This document shows, piece after piece, positions 42,967 through 52,031 of a DNA stretch of 64,000 nt. The position numbers were made by a program, and so were the translations under genes. Below the pieces are notes generated by a model that was not told the DNA's origin, did not search any database, and saw only the letters and a program-made list of their open reading frames with translations. Within the stretch, counting starts at the first letter, position 1, and every line of letters begins with the position of its first letter. This DNA is from Sphingomonadaceae bacterium (GTDB lineage: Bacteria > Pseudomonadota > Alphaproteobacteria > Sphingomonadales > Sphingomonadaceae). The stretch lies in the NCBI GenBank assembly GCA_025359445.1, contig JANYGB010000031.1, positions 52,868-116,867 of the forward strand, read 5' to 3'.

Positions 42967-43842
42967 ATGTGCGATGACCTGACCGCTCACGAAGAAGATG
43001 CAGCCCTTGCTGCCAGTGGCCTCAACCGCCGCCAGTTCGCTGCGATCAGCGCCGCCGGGGTGCTCGCTGCCTGCATTGGCGGCCAAAGCGAAGCTAAGGC
43101 GCGCACCGGGCTGACCGAAAGCAGCTTGGCGATCACCACCCCGGATGGCACGGCTGACGCGTTCTTCGTGCGCCCGGCCAAGGGCAAACATCCCGCGATC
43201 ATCATGTGGCCCGATATTGCCGGGCTGCGCCCTGCGTACATGGAAATGGGCCGCCAGCTGGCCAGTGCGGGTTACGCGGTGCTGGTGGTCAATCACTATT
43301 ACCGGTCGGCGAAAGCGCCGATCTTCGGCTCGATGGCCGAATGGCGCACGCCCGAGGGTCAGGAAAAGCTCAAGCCGATGATGGCCGCGCTGACCCCGCA
43401 GACGACGACCACCGATACAATGGCCTTCGTCGCCTGGCTCGACCAGCAGCCCGCAACCCAGCGCAAGCGCGGCATCGGGACCATCGGCTATTGCATGACC
43501 GGGCCTTATACCGTGCGCGCCGCTGCAGCCGTGCCGCGGCGGATCAAGGCGGCGGCGTCATGCCACGGCGGCGGCCTCGTCACCAACGCGCCCGATAGCC
43601 CGCACAAACTGATCGCCAGCACCCAGGCCAGCTACCTGTTCGCGATAGCCCGCAATGACGATGCCCGCGCGTCAGGCGACAAAGATGCGCTCAAGGCTGC
43701 GGCCGCAGCAGCAGGGCGTCCGGCCGAGGTCGAAGTGTACAACGCCGATCACGGCTGGTGCACGCTCGACGCGCCGACTTATGACAAGGGTGAAGCGGCG
43801 CGGGCCTGGGCGCGGGTGCTGGCGCTGTTTGCGAAGCTGTGA
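42967..43842 (+). CDS. Secreted dienelactone-hydrolase-family protein
   Basis: The 291-residue product starts with a twin-arginine-like lipoprotein signal (NRRQFAAISAAGVLAACIGG, with LAAC lipobox) and is followed by an alpha/beta-hydrolase of the DLH type: IIMWPDIAGLRPAYMEMG, then the nucleophile Cys176 in IGYCMTG (the family uses Cys here), Asp in FAIARNDDAR and His262 in YNADHGWCT. Its substrate is unknown, probably a lactone or ester. AAAGGAG lies eight bases before ATG 42967; GTG 42961 is a weaker alternative. It is divergent from the quinoprotein gene with 131 bases between. Confidence 0.92.
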   Translation: MCDDLTAHEEDAALAASGLNRRQFAAISAAGVLAACIGGQSEAKARTGLTESSLAITTPDGTADAFFVRPAKGKHPAIIMWPDIAGLRPAYMEMGRQLASAGYAVLVVNHYYRSAKAPIFGSMAEWRTPEGQEKLKPMMAALTPQTTTTDTMAFVAWLDQQPATQRKRGIGTIGYCMTGPYTVRAAAAVPRRIKAAASCHGGGLVTNAPDSPHKLIASTQASYLFAIARNDDARASGDKDALKAAAAAAGRPAEVEVYNADHGWCTLDAPTYDKGEAARAWARVLALFAKL

Positions 43843-43867
43843 GGCTTGCATAGAGGGTTAGCTCCCA

Positions 43868-43994
43868 ACTCCGTCCGCCGTGAGGAGCAACTGAGCTTTT
43901 GCGAAGGGGCGTCTTGAAGAGCCAAGCACGGCGCAAGGTGAATCGAGACGGGCCTTCGCAAAAGCTCAGTCCCTCCTCACCACGAACGGGGGTG
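43868..43994. repeat. Long inverted repeat of the CGTTCG/TGAG type
   Basis: An 18-base perfect inverted pair ACTGAGCTTTTGCGAAGG (43890-43907 and 43953-43970) lies inside arms of 37 bases (43881-43917, 43943-43979) with a few mismatches, and the similarity continues outward into CCGTCCGCCGTGAGG/CCTCACCACGAACGG. The sequence resembles the dispersed sphingomonad repeat CGTTCGT..TGAGCTTGTCGAAGG. It lies between the convergent genes at 42967 and 44007 and could also serve as a bidirectional terminator. Confidence 0.8.
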
Positions 43995-44006
43995 GGTTAG
44001 ATCACC

Positions 44007-44489
44007 CTACCCCTCGCTGCGCGAATTCGATCCGGTCTTCGGGTTCACCAAAATCACGACCTCGTCGTAAACCGATAGCAGGTGGCTGTCGTACCACTGG
44101 TCGAGCACACATTTGACCCGGCCGAAAAATGCAGGGACTTCCTCAAGGATGTAATGGCCCTTGTAACCGGCACCAGCTGCTTCGGGATAAGTCGGCGGTT
44201 TCTCGATATCGAGCGCTTGGCCTTTGAGGTACGAAGCGATCTCGTCGATGTGCTGGCGCATCGCCATCCGCCGCGAATCGCCGCTGCCGCCGCCGCTGCG
44301 GGCCAGGCTCAGCTCTTCCTTCGCCTTGTCGAGCAAAGAGACCAGATAAAGGTAAACGCGGTCCATGTTCTCGCGCTTGAGCGCGATCATCGTGTCAACG
44401 TAGTCCTTCTGGACGCGCAAGGCGGCGGTCTCGGGATGTTCCGATCCCCAGAAGCCTTGCGAGAACTCTTTCGGGTTGTGCTGGATCAT
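44007..44489 (-). CDS. Uncharacterised 160-residue protein
   Basis: I do not recognise a family. The product (MIQHNPKEFSQGFWGSEHPE...) is mostly alpha-helical and charged, with a central helical stretch (QKDYVDTMIALKRENMDRVY) followed by LYLVSLLDKAKEELSLARSG and a Gly/Ser/Arg-rich loop. The second half has FFGRVKCVLDQWYDSHLLSV and one cysteine. There is no signal peptide or membrane helix, so it should be cytoplasmic. Codon use matches its neighbours. It is divergent from the SPFH gene by 131 bases, the only context available. Confidence 0.7.
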   Translation of the reverse strand: MIQHNPKEFSQGFWGSEHPETAALRVQKDYVDTMIALKRENMDRVYLYLVSLLDKAKEELSLARSGGGSGDSRRMAMRQHIDEIASYLKGQALDIEKPPTYPEAAGAGYKGHYILEEVPAFFGRVKCVLDQWYDSHLLSVYDEVVILVNPKTGSNSRSEG

Positions 44490-44620
44490 GTCCGGGGATC
44501 TACGCCGATATGGTTACTTGGCGGTTAAATATCAGCGCGATCCAGCAACGCGGATTTGCTTGCCGCCGCCGCTGCAGCCGCTAAGATTTGCGGCGAAGAA
44601 TAACGAGGGGAAGCGCGAAA

Positions 44621-45544
44621 ATGCCTGGTGTCCTGATAGCCTTAATGGGGCTGGTGTTCATATTCCTGCTGATGGGCGTGCGCGTCGTCACCCAGGGGTA
44701 TGTCTATACGATCGAGCGGCTGGGCAAGTTCACGCTGGCGGCGCAGCCGGGCCTGCACGTCATCATCCCGTTTGTCGACCGGGTCGGGCGCAAGGTCAAC
44801 ATGATGGAGCAAGTCCTCGACATCCCGGGGCAAGAGATCATCACCCGCGACAACGCGATGGTCGGGGTCGATGCGATCGTGTTCTTCCAGGTGCTCGATG
44901 CGGGGAAGGCGGCTTACGAGGTTTCAAATCTTTATCTCGCGATCATGCAACTCACCACCACCAACCTGCGCACCGTGATGGGCTCGATGGACCTTGATGA
45001 AACGCTGTCGCGGCGTGACGAGATCAACGCCAAGCTGCTTCAGGTCATCGATCATGCAACCGAGCCATGGGGGGTCAAGATCACCCGGATCGAGATCAAG
45101 GACATCCGCCCGCCGGCCGACATATCCAACGCGATGGCCCGTCAGATGAAGGCCGAGCGTGAAAAACGTGCCAACATCCTTGAAGCCGAAGGATTCCGCC
45201 AAGCCGAAATCCTAAAGGCCGAAGGCGAAAAGCAAGCCGCGATCCTGTCCGCCGAGGGCCGCAAGGAAGCCGCTTTCCGCGATGCCGAGGCCCGCGAGCG
45301 TTCGGCCGAGGCCGAAGCGCGCGCAACACAGGTGGTGTCAGAAGCGATCGCCACCTCGGGCACGCAGGCGCTCAACTACTTCGTCGCGCAGAAATACACC
45401 GAGGCGGTTGCCGCCTTCGCCAACTCGCCCAATGCCAAGACCATCCTGTTCCCGGTCGAGGCAACTCAGCTGATCGGTTCGATCGGCGGGATCGGCGCGC
45501 TTGTGCGCGATGCGCTGGGTGACAGCAGCGGAGCGAAGAAGTGA
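44621..45544 (+). CDS. SPFH/paraslipin-family protein (QmcA-like)
   Basis: A 307-residue membrane-associated SPFH protein. One N-terminal helix ([20 protein letters not shown]) is followed by the SPFH domain ([59 protein letters not shown]) and a long Ala/Glu/Arg coiled coil ([40 protein letters not shown]), ending in a hydrophobic segment. Such proteins form oligomeric membrane microdomains and work with an NfeD protein, which is the next gene. The GTG start of that gene overlaps this stop by four bases. GAGGGG precedes ATG 44621. Confidence 0.95.
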   Translation: MPGVLIALMGLVFIFLLMGVRVVTQGYVYTIERLGKFTLAAQPGLHVIIPFVDRVGRKVNMMEQVLDIPGQEIITRDNAMVGVDAIVFFQVLDAGKAAYEVSNLYLAIMQLTTTNLRTVMGSMDLDETLSRRDEINAKLLQVIDHATEPWGVKITRIEIKDIRPPADISNAMARQMKAEREKRANILEAEGFRQAEILKAEGEKQAAILSAEGRKEAAFRDAEARERSAEAEARATQVVSEAIATSGTQALNYFVAQKYTEAVAAFANSPNAKTILFPVEATQLIGSIGGIGALVRDALGDSSGAKK

Positions 45545-45990
45545 CCCTGCTGGGCACCACTTACGATCCGCACTGGGTCTGGCTCGCGCTCGGGCTGGTG
45601 CTCGCGGTAGGCGAAATGACCATTCCGGGTGTGTTCCTGATCTGGATGGCGGGCGCGGCGGTGATCACCGGGCTGGTCACCTGGGTCGTTCCGTTGTCGG
45701 TGCCGTTGCAGGTGGTGCTGTTTGCGGTGTTATCGATGGCGGCGGTGTTCATCGGGCGCAACTGGCTGCGCGCCAACCCGATAATTGCAGCCGATCCGAT
45801 GATGAACGATCGCGGCGGCCGCGCAGTGGGTGAAACTGTGCTGGTCACCACCGTGATCGAAGGCGGCGAAGGCCGGGTCAAGCTGGGCGATAGCGAATGG
45901 ATCGCCAAAGGCCCCGATGCCGAACCCGGCACCCGGATGCGGGTAACCGCGCACGACGGGTCGGTGCTGCTGGTCGAACACCTGCATTAG
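45541..45990 (+). CDS. NfeD-family membrane protein
   Basis: The 149-residue partner of the SPFH protein starts at GTG 45541, overlapping the previous stop (GTGA). Three membrane helices lie in residues 10-80 ([21 protein letters not shown], part) and the C-terminal OB-fold domain ([20 protein letters not shown] to [15 protein letters not shown]) is that of NfeD. It lacks the ClpP-type protease domain of long NfeD proteins, so it is the short type. It should help organise the SPFH complex in the inner membrane. Confidence 0.95.
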   Translation: MTLLGTTYDPHWVWLALGLVLAVGEMTIPGVFLIWMAGAAVITGLVTWVVPLSVPLQVVLFAVLSMAAVFIGRNWLRANPIIAADPMMNDRGGRAVGETVLVTTVIEGGEGRVKLGDSEWIAKGPDAEPGTRMRVTAHDGSVLLVEHLH

Positions 45991-46118
45991 GCAAGTCGGC
46001 TGCGGCGCGGGACGAGTGCACGCAATCTCCATATTTCCCCCATTAACGTTGCGCTGTTATTGTCATATGACACGCCAGCCGCGCGCGCCTTGCCGGTTGA
46101 GAGGATCGAGAGAGCCCA

Positions 46119-48254
46119 ATGGCCAGGACTGATAGTCGGCGCGCTGCAGCACCCGGTGGTGGCAGAGGCGGCAAGCCTTTGAAGGCCGCGCCGACCGGCT
46201 GGCGGCTGTTCTTGCGCCGACTGTTCGTGTGGGGCGGCGCGCTTGGCCTGTTCGGCGCTGTGTCGCTGCTCGTCGCGGTCGGCCTTGCGGCGCGTTCATT
46301 GCCCGAATTCGATCAGTTACAAGCCAGCCAAAATGAACAGATGATCGTGGTCCGCGCGCGCGACGGGAGCGAGCTGGTCACGATCGGACCAAGCTATGGC
46401 AGGTGGCTGCCGGCCGGTCAGATCCCGCAAGTGATGAAGGATGCAATCCTCTCGACCGAGGACAAGCGCTACTATTCCCACATTGGGGTCGATCCAATCG
46501 GGGTGGCGCGTTCTGTCCAAATCCGGGTCCAAAGCGGCACCTGGCGGCAGGGCGGTTCGACCATCACGCAGCAGCTCGCGCGCACGGTGTTCCTTAACAA
46601 CACCAAGACTTTTGGGCGCAAGGTGCGCGAAGGGGTGCTGGCGCTGGCGCTCGAATGGAAGTTCTCCAAGTCGCAGATCCTCGAGCTGTATCTCAACAAG
46701 GTCTATTTCGGCGGCGGCGCTTACGGGGTGGATTCGGCTGCGAGAAAATTCTTCGGCCACAGTGGCGACCAACTGTCGTTGCCCGAGGCAGCGATTATCG
46801 CCGGCTTGGTCAAGGCACCCTCGCACTATGCTCCGACTGCCGATGCCCAGGCCGCCGTTGGCCGCGGCCAGGTGGTGCTTGGGCTGATGGTCGAAAACAA
46901 GAAGGTCACCAGCGCGGCGGCGCAGGACGCCGATTTCAAGGGGATCAAGTTCGCGCAGGAAAGCGGGCAGAACGCCGTCCGCTATTTCACTGACTGGGCG
47001 CTGCCGCAGCTCGATCTGCTAATGCCTGATAATACCGAACCGATCGAAGTATGGACCACGCTTGACCCCAAGCTGCAGGGTGCGGCGACCGATTCGATCA
47101 AGCGCAACGTCCCGGGCGGAGCGCAAGGCGCGCTGGTCAGTATGGACCGCGACGGGGCGGTGCTCGCGCTGGTCGGCGGCACCGACTATGTCACCTCGAA
47201 CTACAACCGCGCCACCAACGCCATGCGCCAGCCGGGTTCGGCGTGGAAGCTGTTCGTCTATCTCGCCGCGCTTGAATCGGGCTACACGCCGACTTCGGAA
47301 GTGGTCGATGAACCGGTTACAATCCAGGGCTGGAGCCCGCGCAATTCAGGCGGGACTTACGCGGGCAAGATCGATGTCCGCACCGCGTTTGCCTATTCGA
47401 AAAACACCGTCGCAGCGCAGCTCGGCAACGAAGTAGGTTTCTCAACCGTCGCCGGGATGGCGCGGCGATTTGGGATCACCACTCCGATTTCGGTCGTGCC
47501 CTCGATGGTGCTGGGTTCCAATGAGGTTCGCCTGATCGACATGACCCGCGCCTTTGCCGCAGTATCTGCGCAAGGCCAGGCGATCGAGCCATACGGCATC
47601 GTCAAGGTATCGACCACTGCCGGGCGGGTGCTGTATCAGCACGCGACCAAGCAGGGCGCCTCGCTGGTGCCGATTGGTGTGAGTGCGGGCATTACCGATT
47701 TGTTGCAGACCGCGGTCAGCATCGGCACCGGCCGCGCGGCGCAGATCGGGCGTCCGGTGGCCGGCAAGACCGGAACCACCTCATCCAACAAGGACGGCTG
47801 GTTTCTGGGTTTTTCGAGCGGGATCACGACCGGCGTGTGGATGGGCCGCGATGATGACAAGCCGGTGCCCGGGCTGCAAGGCGGGACTGCCCCGGCGCGC
47901 GCCTTTGCTGCCTATATGAAGATTGCGGTGGCGAACCGCCCGGTTGAGCAGTTCCAGACCCAGGCACAGCTGCCGAGCTGGCAGCTCGAACCCGATGACG
48001 AAGCCAACTTTAGCGGCCGACCCGAAGATTATCACTACTTCGACGACCAAGGCAATCTGGTCGAACCTGCCGGTTCATCGCCTGAAAGCCGGCCCAGGGC
48101 TCCGGCGCAAGAAGTGCCGATGCCCGGCGGCAATTCGGGCGGGCTGGAGCCGGTCACGCCGCCGCCGGCCGCGAATGACGATTTCCTCAATGAGGCTACC
48201 GGCGGGCGGCCAGGAGACAGGCCGGAGGGCAACGCGCCGCCCCGGCCGAACTAA
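46119..48254 (+). CDS. Class A penicillin-binding protein (PBP1A-like)
   Basis: A 711-residue bifunctional peptidoglycan synthase. A membrane anchor (GWRLFLRRLFVWGGALGLFGAV) precedes the glycosyltransferase domain with catalytic Glu114 in AILSTEDKRYYSHIGVD and QGGSTITQQLARTVFL. The transpeptidase domain has catalytic Ser374 in QPGSAWKLF, SKNTVAAQLGN and KTGTTSSNKDGWFLG. The C-terminal 100 residues are Pro/Gly/Glu-rich and disordered. It is of the GT51 plus PBP type without the insertion domain of PBP1a. The start at ATG 46119 follows GAGAGAG. Its gene is 129 bases beyond nfeD. Confidence 0.95.
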   Translation: MARTDSRRAAAPGGGRGGKPLKAAPTGWRLFLRRLFVWGGALGLFGAVSLLVAVGLAARSLPEFDQLQASQNEQMIVVRARDGSELVTIGPSYGRWLPAGQIPQVMKDAILSTEDKRYYSHIGVDPIGVARSVQIRVQSGTWRQGGSTITQQLARTVFLNNTKTFGRKVREGVLALALEWKFSKSQILELYLNKVYFGGGAYGVDSAARKFFGHSGDQLSLPEAAIIAGLVKAPSHYAPTADAQAAVGRGQVVLGLMVENKKVTSAAAQDADFKGIKFAQESGQNAVRYFTDWALPQLDLLMPDNTEPIEVWTTLDPKLQGAATDSIKRNVPGGAQGALVSMDRDGAVLALVGGTDYVTSNYNRATNAMRQPGSAWKLFVYLAALESGYTPTSEVVDEPVTIQGWSPRNSGGTYAGKIDVRTAFAYSKNTVAAQLGNEVGFSTVAGMARRFGITTPISVVPSMVLGSNEVRLIDMTRAFAAVSAQGQAIEPYGIVKVSTTAGRVLYQHATKQGASLVPIGVSAGITDLLQTAVSIGTGRAAQIGRPVAGKTGTTSSNKDGWFLGFSSGITTGVWMGRDDDKPVPGLQGGTAPARAFAAYMKIAVANRPVEQFQTQAQLPSWQLEPDDEANFSGRPEDYHYFDDQGNLVEPAGSSPESRPRAPAQEVPMPGGNSGGLEPVTPPPAANDDFLNEATGGRPGDRPEGNAPPRPN

Positions 48255-48276
48255 GGCGAAACTCTCGAGCCACCAT

Positions 48277-48354
48277 AACCCGTTCGTCCCAAGCCCTTCG
48301 AAGTGCGGCGCGGCTGCTAAGCCGCACGTCGAAGGGCTCGAGGCGAACGGGGTT
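48277..48354. repeat. Inverted repeat of the CGTTCG...CGAACG type between convergent genes
   Basis: Left arm 48277-48309 (AACCCGTTCGTCCCAAGCCC...) and right arm 48321-48354 are inverted copies differing by one gap and several substitutions, with an 11-base loop GCGGCTGCTAA. The outer part CCCGTTCGT and AGCCCTTCGA resembles the element at 43.9 kb, so both may belong to the same dispersed family. It lies between the convergent PBP and degP genes and may serve termination. Confidence 0.8.
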
Positions 48355-48375
48355 GGGTTCTGGTAGTGGCTTGGC

Positions 48376-49911
48376 CTAACGCAGCCGCAGCGCGATAAAC
48401 ACAGTGCCGGGTTGACCAGGACGCTGCACTTCAAGCGTCATACTCGGGCGCCCAGCGGCCTTGGCCGCCTTGATCGCGGCTTCAAACTGCGCGACCCCGT
48501 CGATCGGGGTAAAGTTGGCAGCAATCAGAATATCGCCTTGTTTCAGGCCCTGATTGGCGGCGTCCGAAGCGCTATCGACCGTGGCAACCACCACGCCCTT
48601 GGTCTCGGCGGGCACCTGCAGCTGTTGCGCCAGCGCCGGGGTCATCCCCAGCACCTGCAAGCCCAGCGCCTGGCTGGTCAAACCCTCACCTTGTTTTTCG
48701 GGCGAAGCGAACGGATTGGTCGGCGCTTGCGGCTGGCCAAAGCTCTTGGCCATCTCGTCCTGAGTGGGGCGTTTGGCAACTCCGGCCGTAACTGTCAGTG
48801 AGCGGCCCTGACGCAGCAAGGCAATCGGAATCCGCGTGCCCGGCGCCAGATCGGCCACAATGCCCGACAGCGTGCGGTCAGGGGTCACTTCGATCCCGTT
48901 GACCTTGAGCACGATATCGCCTGGCTTGATCCCAGCTGCGGCGGCAGGAAGCCCCGCCGGGACCACCCGCACAAGTTCGCCGCGATTGTGCGGCAGGCCA
49001 AGCGAATCGGCGATTTCGTCGGTGATCGGCTGCATCTGGACGCCAAGGAACCCGCGCTCGATCGCCTTCCCGGCAATCAATTTCTCGACGATTGGCTTGG
49101 CAGTATCGGCGGGAATGGCAAAGCCAATCCCGATATTTCCGCCGCTGGGTGCGACAATCCAGTTGTTGATGCCGATCACGTTGCCGCGCATGTCGAACAT
49201 CGGGCCGCCCGAATTGCCGCTGTTGATCGAGGCATCGGACTGAATGTAATGATCGTAGGCACCGCTCCCGGTGTTGCGGTTGACCGAGCTGACGATCCCC
49301 GAAGTCACCGTCCCGCCAAGCCCGAACGGGTTGCCGATGGCAATTACCCAGTCGCCCGCGCGGGCCTTGCTCGATTGCCCGAACTGGACGAACGGCAGCG
49401 GTGATTTGGCATCGATCTTGAGCACCGCAATGTCGGAATCCTGATCGCGCCCAACAATCCGCGCGTTGTATTCGGTGCCATCGGCCAGGGTGACCATTAC
49501 CGCATCGGCTGCGCCCTTTTGGTCAAGGCTGATCACGTGGTTGTTGGTCACGACATAGCCGTCAGCCGAAACGATGAAGCCCGACCCCTGGGCTTCGGCG
49601 AGCCGCGCTGACGGTGCGCCGCCGCCCATCATCGCGCCAAGCGGCGTATTGGCTAGCGGACTATCGACTTGAACCTTCTGCCGCACCGCGATGTTGACCA
49701 CGGCGGGCTGGAGCTGTGCAGTCAGGTCGGCGAAACTCGCCGGGGCACCGGCACGCGGTACCACATCCTGCATCCGGCTTTGGTCGTTCTGTGCCACTTG
49801 GGCTCCAGCCGGGAGCCCGGTGGTCAGCGAAAGCGCCGCGCCGCCCAGCAGCAGCGCCGTTGTAACTCCATATGCGTATCGCACCGTATCAATACCTCGC
49901 GTTAAAGACAT
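48376..49911 (-). CDS. DegP/DegQ-family periplasmic serine protease
   Basis: The 511-residue product combines chaperone and protease activity for misfolded periplasmic proteins. A signal segment (YGVTTALLLGGAALSLTTGL) is followed by a trypsin-like domain with triad His125 (VTNNHVISL), Asp160 (DSDIAVLKID) and Ser234 (INSGNSGGPM), and by two PDZ domains (ITDEIADSLGLPHNRGELVR and PALAQQLQVPAETKGVVVAT). Length is that of family members with two PDZ domains. It is convergent with the PBP gene and separated from hflC by 72 bases on the same strand, an order (hflKC then degP) common in alphaproteobacteria. It belongs to the hflKC-degP quality-control region. Confidence 0.96.
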   Translation of the reverse strand: MSLTRGIDTVRYAYGVTTALLLGGAALSLTTGLPAGAQVAQNDQSRMQDVVPRAGAPASFADLTAQLQPAVVNIAVRQKVQVDSPLANTPLGAMMGGGAPSARLAEAQGSGFIVSADGYVVTNNHVISLDQKGAADAVMVTLADGTEYNARIVGRDQDSDIAVLKIDAKSPLPFVQFGQSSKARAGDWVIAIGNPFGLGGTVTSGIVSSVNRNTGSGAYDHYIQSDASINSGNSGGPMFDMRGNVIGINNWIVAPSGGNIGIGFAIPADTAKPIVEKLIAGKAIERGFLGVQMQPITDEIADSLGLPHNRGELVRVVPAGLPAAAAGIKPGDIVLKVNGIEVTPDRTLSGIVADLAPGTRIPIALLRQGRSLTVTAGVAKRPTQDEMAKSFGQPQAPTNPFASPEKQGEGLTSQALGLQVLGMTPALAQQLQVPAETKGVVVATVDSASDAANQGLKQGDILIAANFTPIDGVAQFEAAIKAAKAAGRPSMTLEVQRPGQPGTVFIALRLR

Positions 49912-49983
49912 GCAAACTGGACCCGTGGCGCGACCTCACGCCGCCGGGCCTGAACGGAATTTGAATGAGCCGCAGACTGCCGG

Positions 49984-50829
49984 CTACTTTCCGTTGAAGT
50001 GCTTGAGATAGTCGCTGCCGGGCGGAATTACGATAGTCACCGCGCCTTTGCGGGCCGGATCGCCGAAATTGGCCGTGTAGTTGCGCAGGGCACTGAAATA
50101 ATCATAGAATTCCGGGTCCTGCCCGGCGCTCCGCTGCAGAATTCCGGCGGCCAGCGCATCGCCCTCGCTCACAATCTGGCGGGCTTCCTGCGCGCTGCCA
50201 TCGGCGACTTCCCAGGCCTGACGGTTATGGCGGTCTTCCATCCGCGCGAAAGCCAGCTTTTGCCCGCCTTCGGGCAGGACCACGCGGCCGATCCGCAGGT
50301 CGACGGCTTGCACCCCATACGTGCGCAGCTTGGCGTCGAGCGCCGAGAGGATCTGCCGCGTTCCGCCGCTGCTGCCCGGCTGGGCAATCGCCCCGGCGGG
50401 ACGCTGCGACAGTTCTTCCTCGAGCAGCGAGGGGAGGATTGCAGCAATCTGGTCACCCACCTTGTCACCAGCGCCGAGCGATGAAACCAGCCGGACTGGG
50501 TCGATGATCCGGTACGTCACATCGGTATCGACCAGCAGCACTTGCGCGTCGGCGGTATGGACCTTCTGATCGCCGAGCGAATAGCCTTGAAGTCCCCGCG
50601 CCAGCCAAATCACGCGGTCGACAAACGGCAACTTGAGTACTGCCCCGGCCGCACTGGTGGATTGTGCACCCTCGGGGCGGAAGCGGTTGATCACGGTGAG
50701 CGGCGCGCCGAAGCGGGTGATCACCGCTTGCTCGCCTTCGCTCACCATGATGATGCTCGAAGCCGCCAGCAGCGCCAGCGCGGCAAGGGCAAACAGTGCG
50801 GCGCGGGTTCTGCGCATGGTGCGGGTCAT
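49984..50829 (-). CDS. hflC: HflC, FtsH protease modulator
   Basis: HflC forms the large periplasmic dome with HflK around FtsH and modulates its degradation of membrane proteins. The 281-residue product has an N-terminal membrane helix (RRTRAALFALAALALLAASS), an SPFH domain with IIMVSEGEQAVITRFGAPL, then VDRVIWLARGLQGYSLGDQK and the C-terminal helical tail LAFARMEDRHNRQAWEVADG. I chose ATG 50829, with GGGAG nine bases upstream; GTG 50835 would give a GTGA overlap with hflK. It is coupled to hflK upstream. Confidence 0.95.
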   Translation of the reverse strand: MTRTMRRTRAALFALAALALLAASSIIMVSEGEQAVITRFGAPLTVINRFRPEGAQSTSAAGAVLKLPFVDRVIWLARGLQGYSLGDQKVHTADAQVLLVDTDVTYRIIDPVRLVSSLGAGDKVGDQIAAILPSLLEEELSQRPAGAIAQPGSSGGTRQILSALDAKLRTYGVQAVDLRIGRVVLPEGGQKLAFARMEDRHNRQAWEVADGSAQEARQIVSEGDALAAGILQRSAGQDPEFYDYFSALRNYTANFGDPARKGAVTIVIPPGSDYLKHFNGK

Positions 50830-50831
50830 GC

Positions 50832-51914
50832 TCACTGGCTCCCTTGCGGCGGTGTTGATGGTTGGGCCTGGGGTGCGGCGGCTTTGCCATCGGCACTGGG
50901 CGGCACGGTCAACGGCATGCCGGTTCCGCCGATCACCACCGGGTTGTTGCGCAGGACGCGGGCCATCATGTCGTCATACATCTTGCGGCGGGTTACTGCA
51001 GGCGCGATCTTGTAGCTGGCATAGGCCTTGTCAAAGTCCTGCGCTTCAAGGTTGGCATCACGGATAATCTGATCGTGATAGCGGTCGGCGTCTTCGCGGT
51101 TTTTGCTCGCGCCTTCCTTGGCCGCGCCGATCTTCTGGAAGGTATCGTTAAGCCGCGTCGGCGGCCCGGCCCGCAGCACTTCGATTGCCGAGACCGCGAC
51201 TCCGGAATGCCACGCAGCGAGCACCTTTTGCACCCGGCCGAGCACATGCTGCTGCAAGTCGGCCTGGCGTTTGCCGCTCCACAGCGCGTCGAAGGGCAAT
51301 TCGGCAACGCCTGCACGCATCTCGGCATCGGCGAGGCGGCGGACCGCAGCTTCGCCATCGGGCAAATTGAAAGTGAATTGCTTGAGATCGCTGATCCGCC
51401 AGCGGATCTGGAAAGTCACGTCGATCAGCTCGCCGTCGGATGTCGGCATCAGCGTTTCGGATTCCTTTTCGGGCACCTGGGTCCGCGCTTCGCTCCCGGT
51501 CTGCTGGCGCATCACCGATTGCAGCGGCCACGGCAGTGTCATGTGCAGCCCCGGGCCGATGGTAGCGCTATAGCGACCCATCGTCGTGACCAGCGCGCGC
51601 TCGTCCTGCGCCAGGACATGGACCGAAGTGGACAACAGCCAAGCGACCAATGTTCCAACTGCAAGCCACGGCAGCCACCGCAGCCCGGTATTGCTGCCCT
51701 GCGGAAACAGCCCGCCGGGAGAGCCGCCACCGCGGGCCTTGCGGAAAATATCGTCGATGCCGGCCGAACGGCGCGGCGGAGTGTCGGGTTCCGGGGTCAG
51801 CCACGGATTGCGCGGCGCTTCGCCTTCGCCTGGCGCGGCGGCTGGCCCAGTGGCAGGCTCGCCCGCGGATGCCTCACTCCCGCTGCCGCCCCACGGACCA
51901 TCGCTTTTCGCCAT
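50832..51914 (-). CDS. hflK: HflK, FtsH protease modulator
   Basis: The partner of HflC. The 360-residue product has a Gly/Pro/Asn-rich N-terminal cytoplasmic tail, one membrane helix (WLPWLAVGTLVAWLLSTSVH), then the SPFH domain (ERALVTTMGRYSATIGPGLH, RWRISDLKQFTFNLPDGEAA) and the extended coiled-coil SPFH tail (AAKEGASKNREDADRYHDQI). I used ATG 51914 (MAKSDGPWGGSGS), since the family starts with NSPWG-like residues; ATG 51956 is an upstream alternative. It is divergent from mrp by 117 bases. Confidence 0.95.
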   Translation of the reverse strand: MAKSDGPWGGSGSEASAGEPATGPAAAPGEGEAPRNPWLTPEPDTPPRRSAGIDDIFRKARGGGSPGGLFPQGSNTGLRWLPWLAVGTLVAWLLSTSVHVLAQDERALVTTMGRYSATIGPGLHMTLPWPLQSVMRQQTGSEARTQVPEKESETLMPTSDGELIDVTFQIRWRISDLKQFTFNLPDGEAAVRRLADAEMRAGVAELPFDALWSGKRQADLQQHVLGRVQKVLAAWHSGVAVSAIEVLRAGPPTRLNDTFQKIGAAKEGASKNREDADRYHDQIIRDANLEAQDFDKAYASYKIAPAVTRRKMYDDMMARVLRNNPVVIGGTGMPLTVPPSADGKAAAPQAQPSTPPQGSQ

Positions 51915-52031
51915 GGCCTGCGGTTTCCCTCGCCCAAACTTGTCTAAACCTTGCATGCAGGGGACTATAGGGTCGGCGCGCGCACAAAAACAGTGTCTCG
52001 CCCGCCTTTTTAGTTGCTAGAGGCTGGCGCG

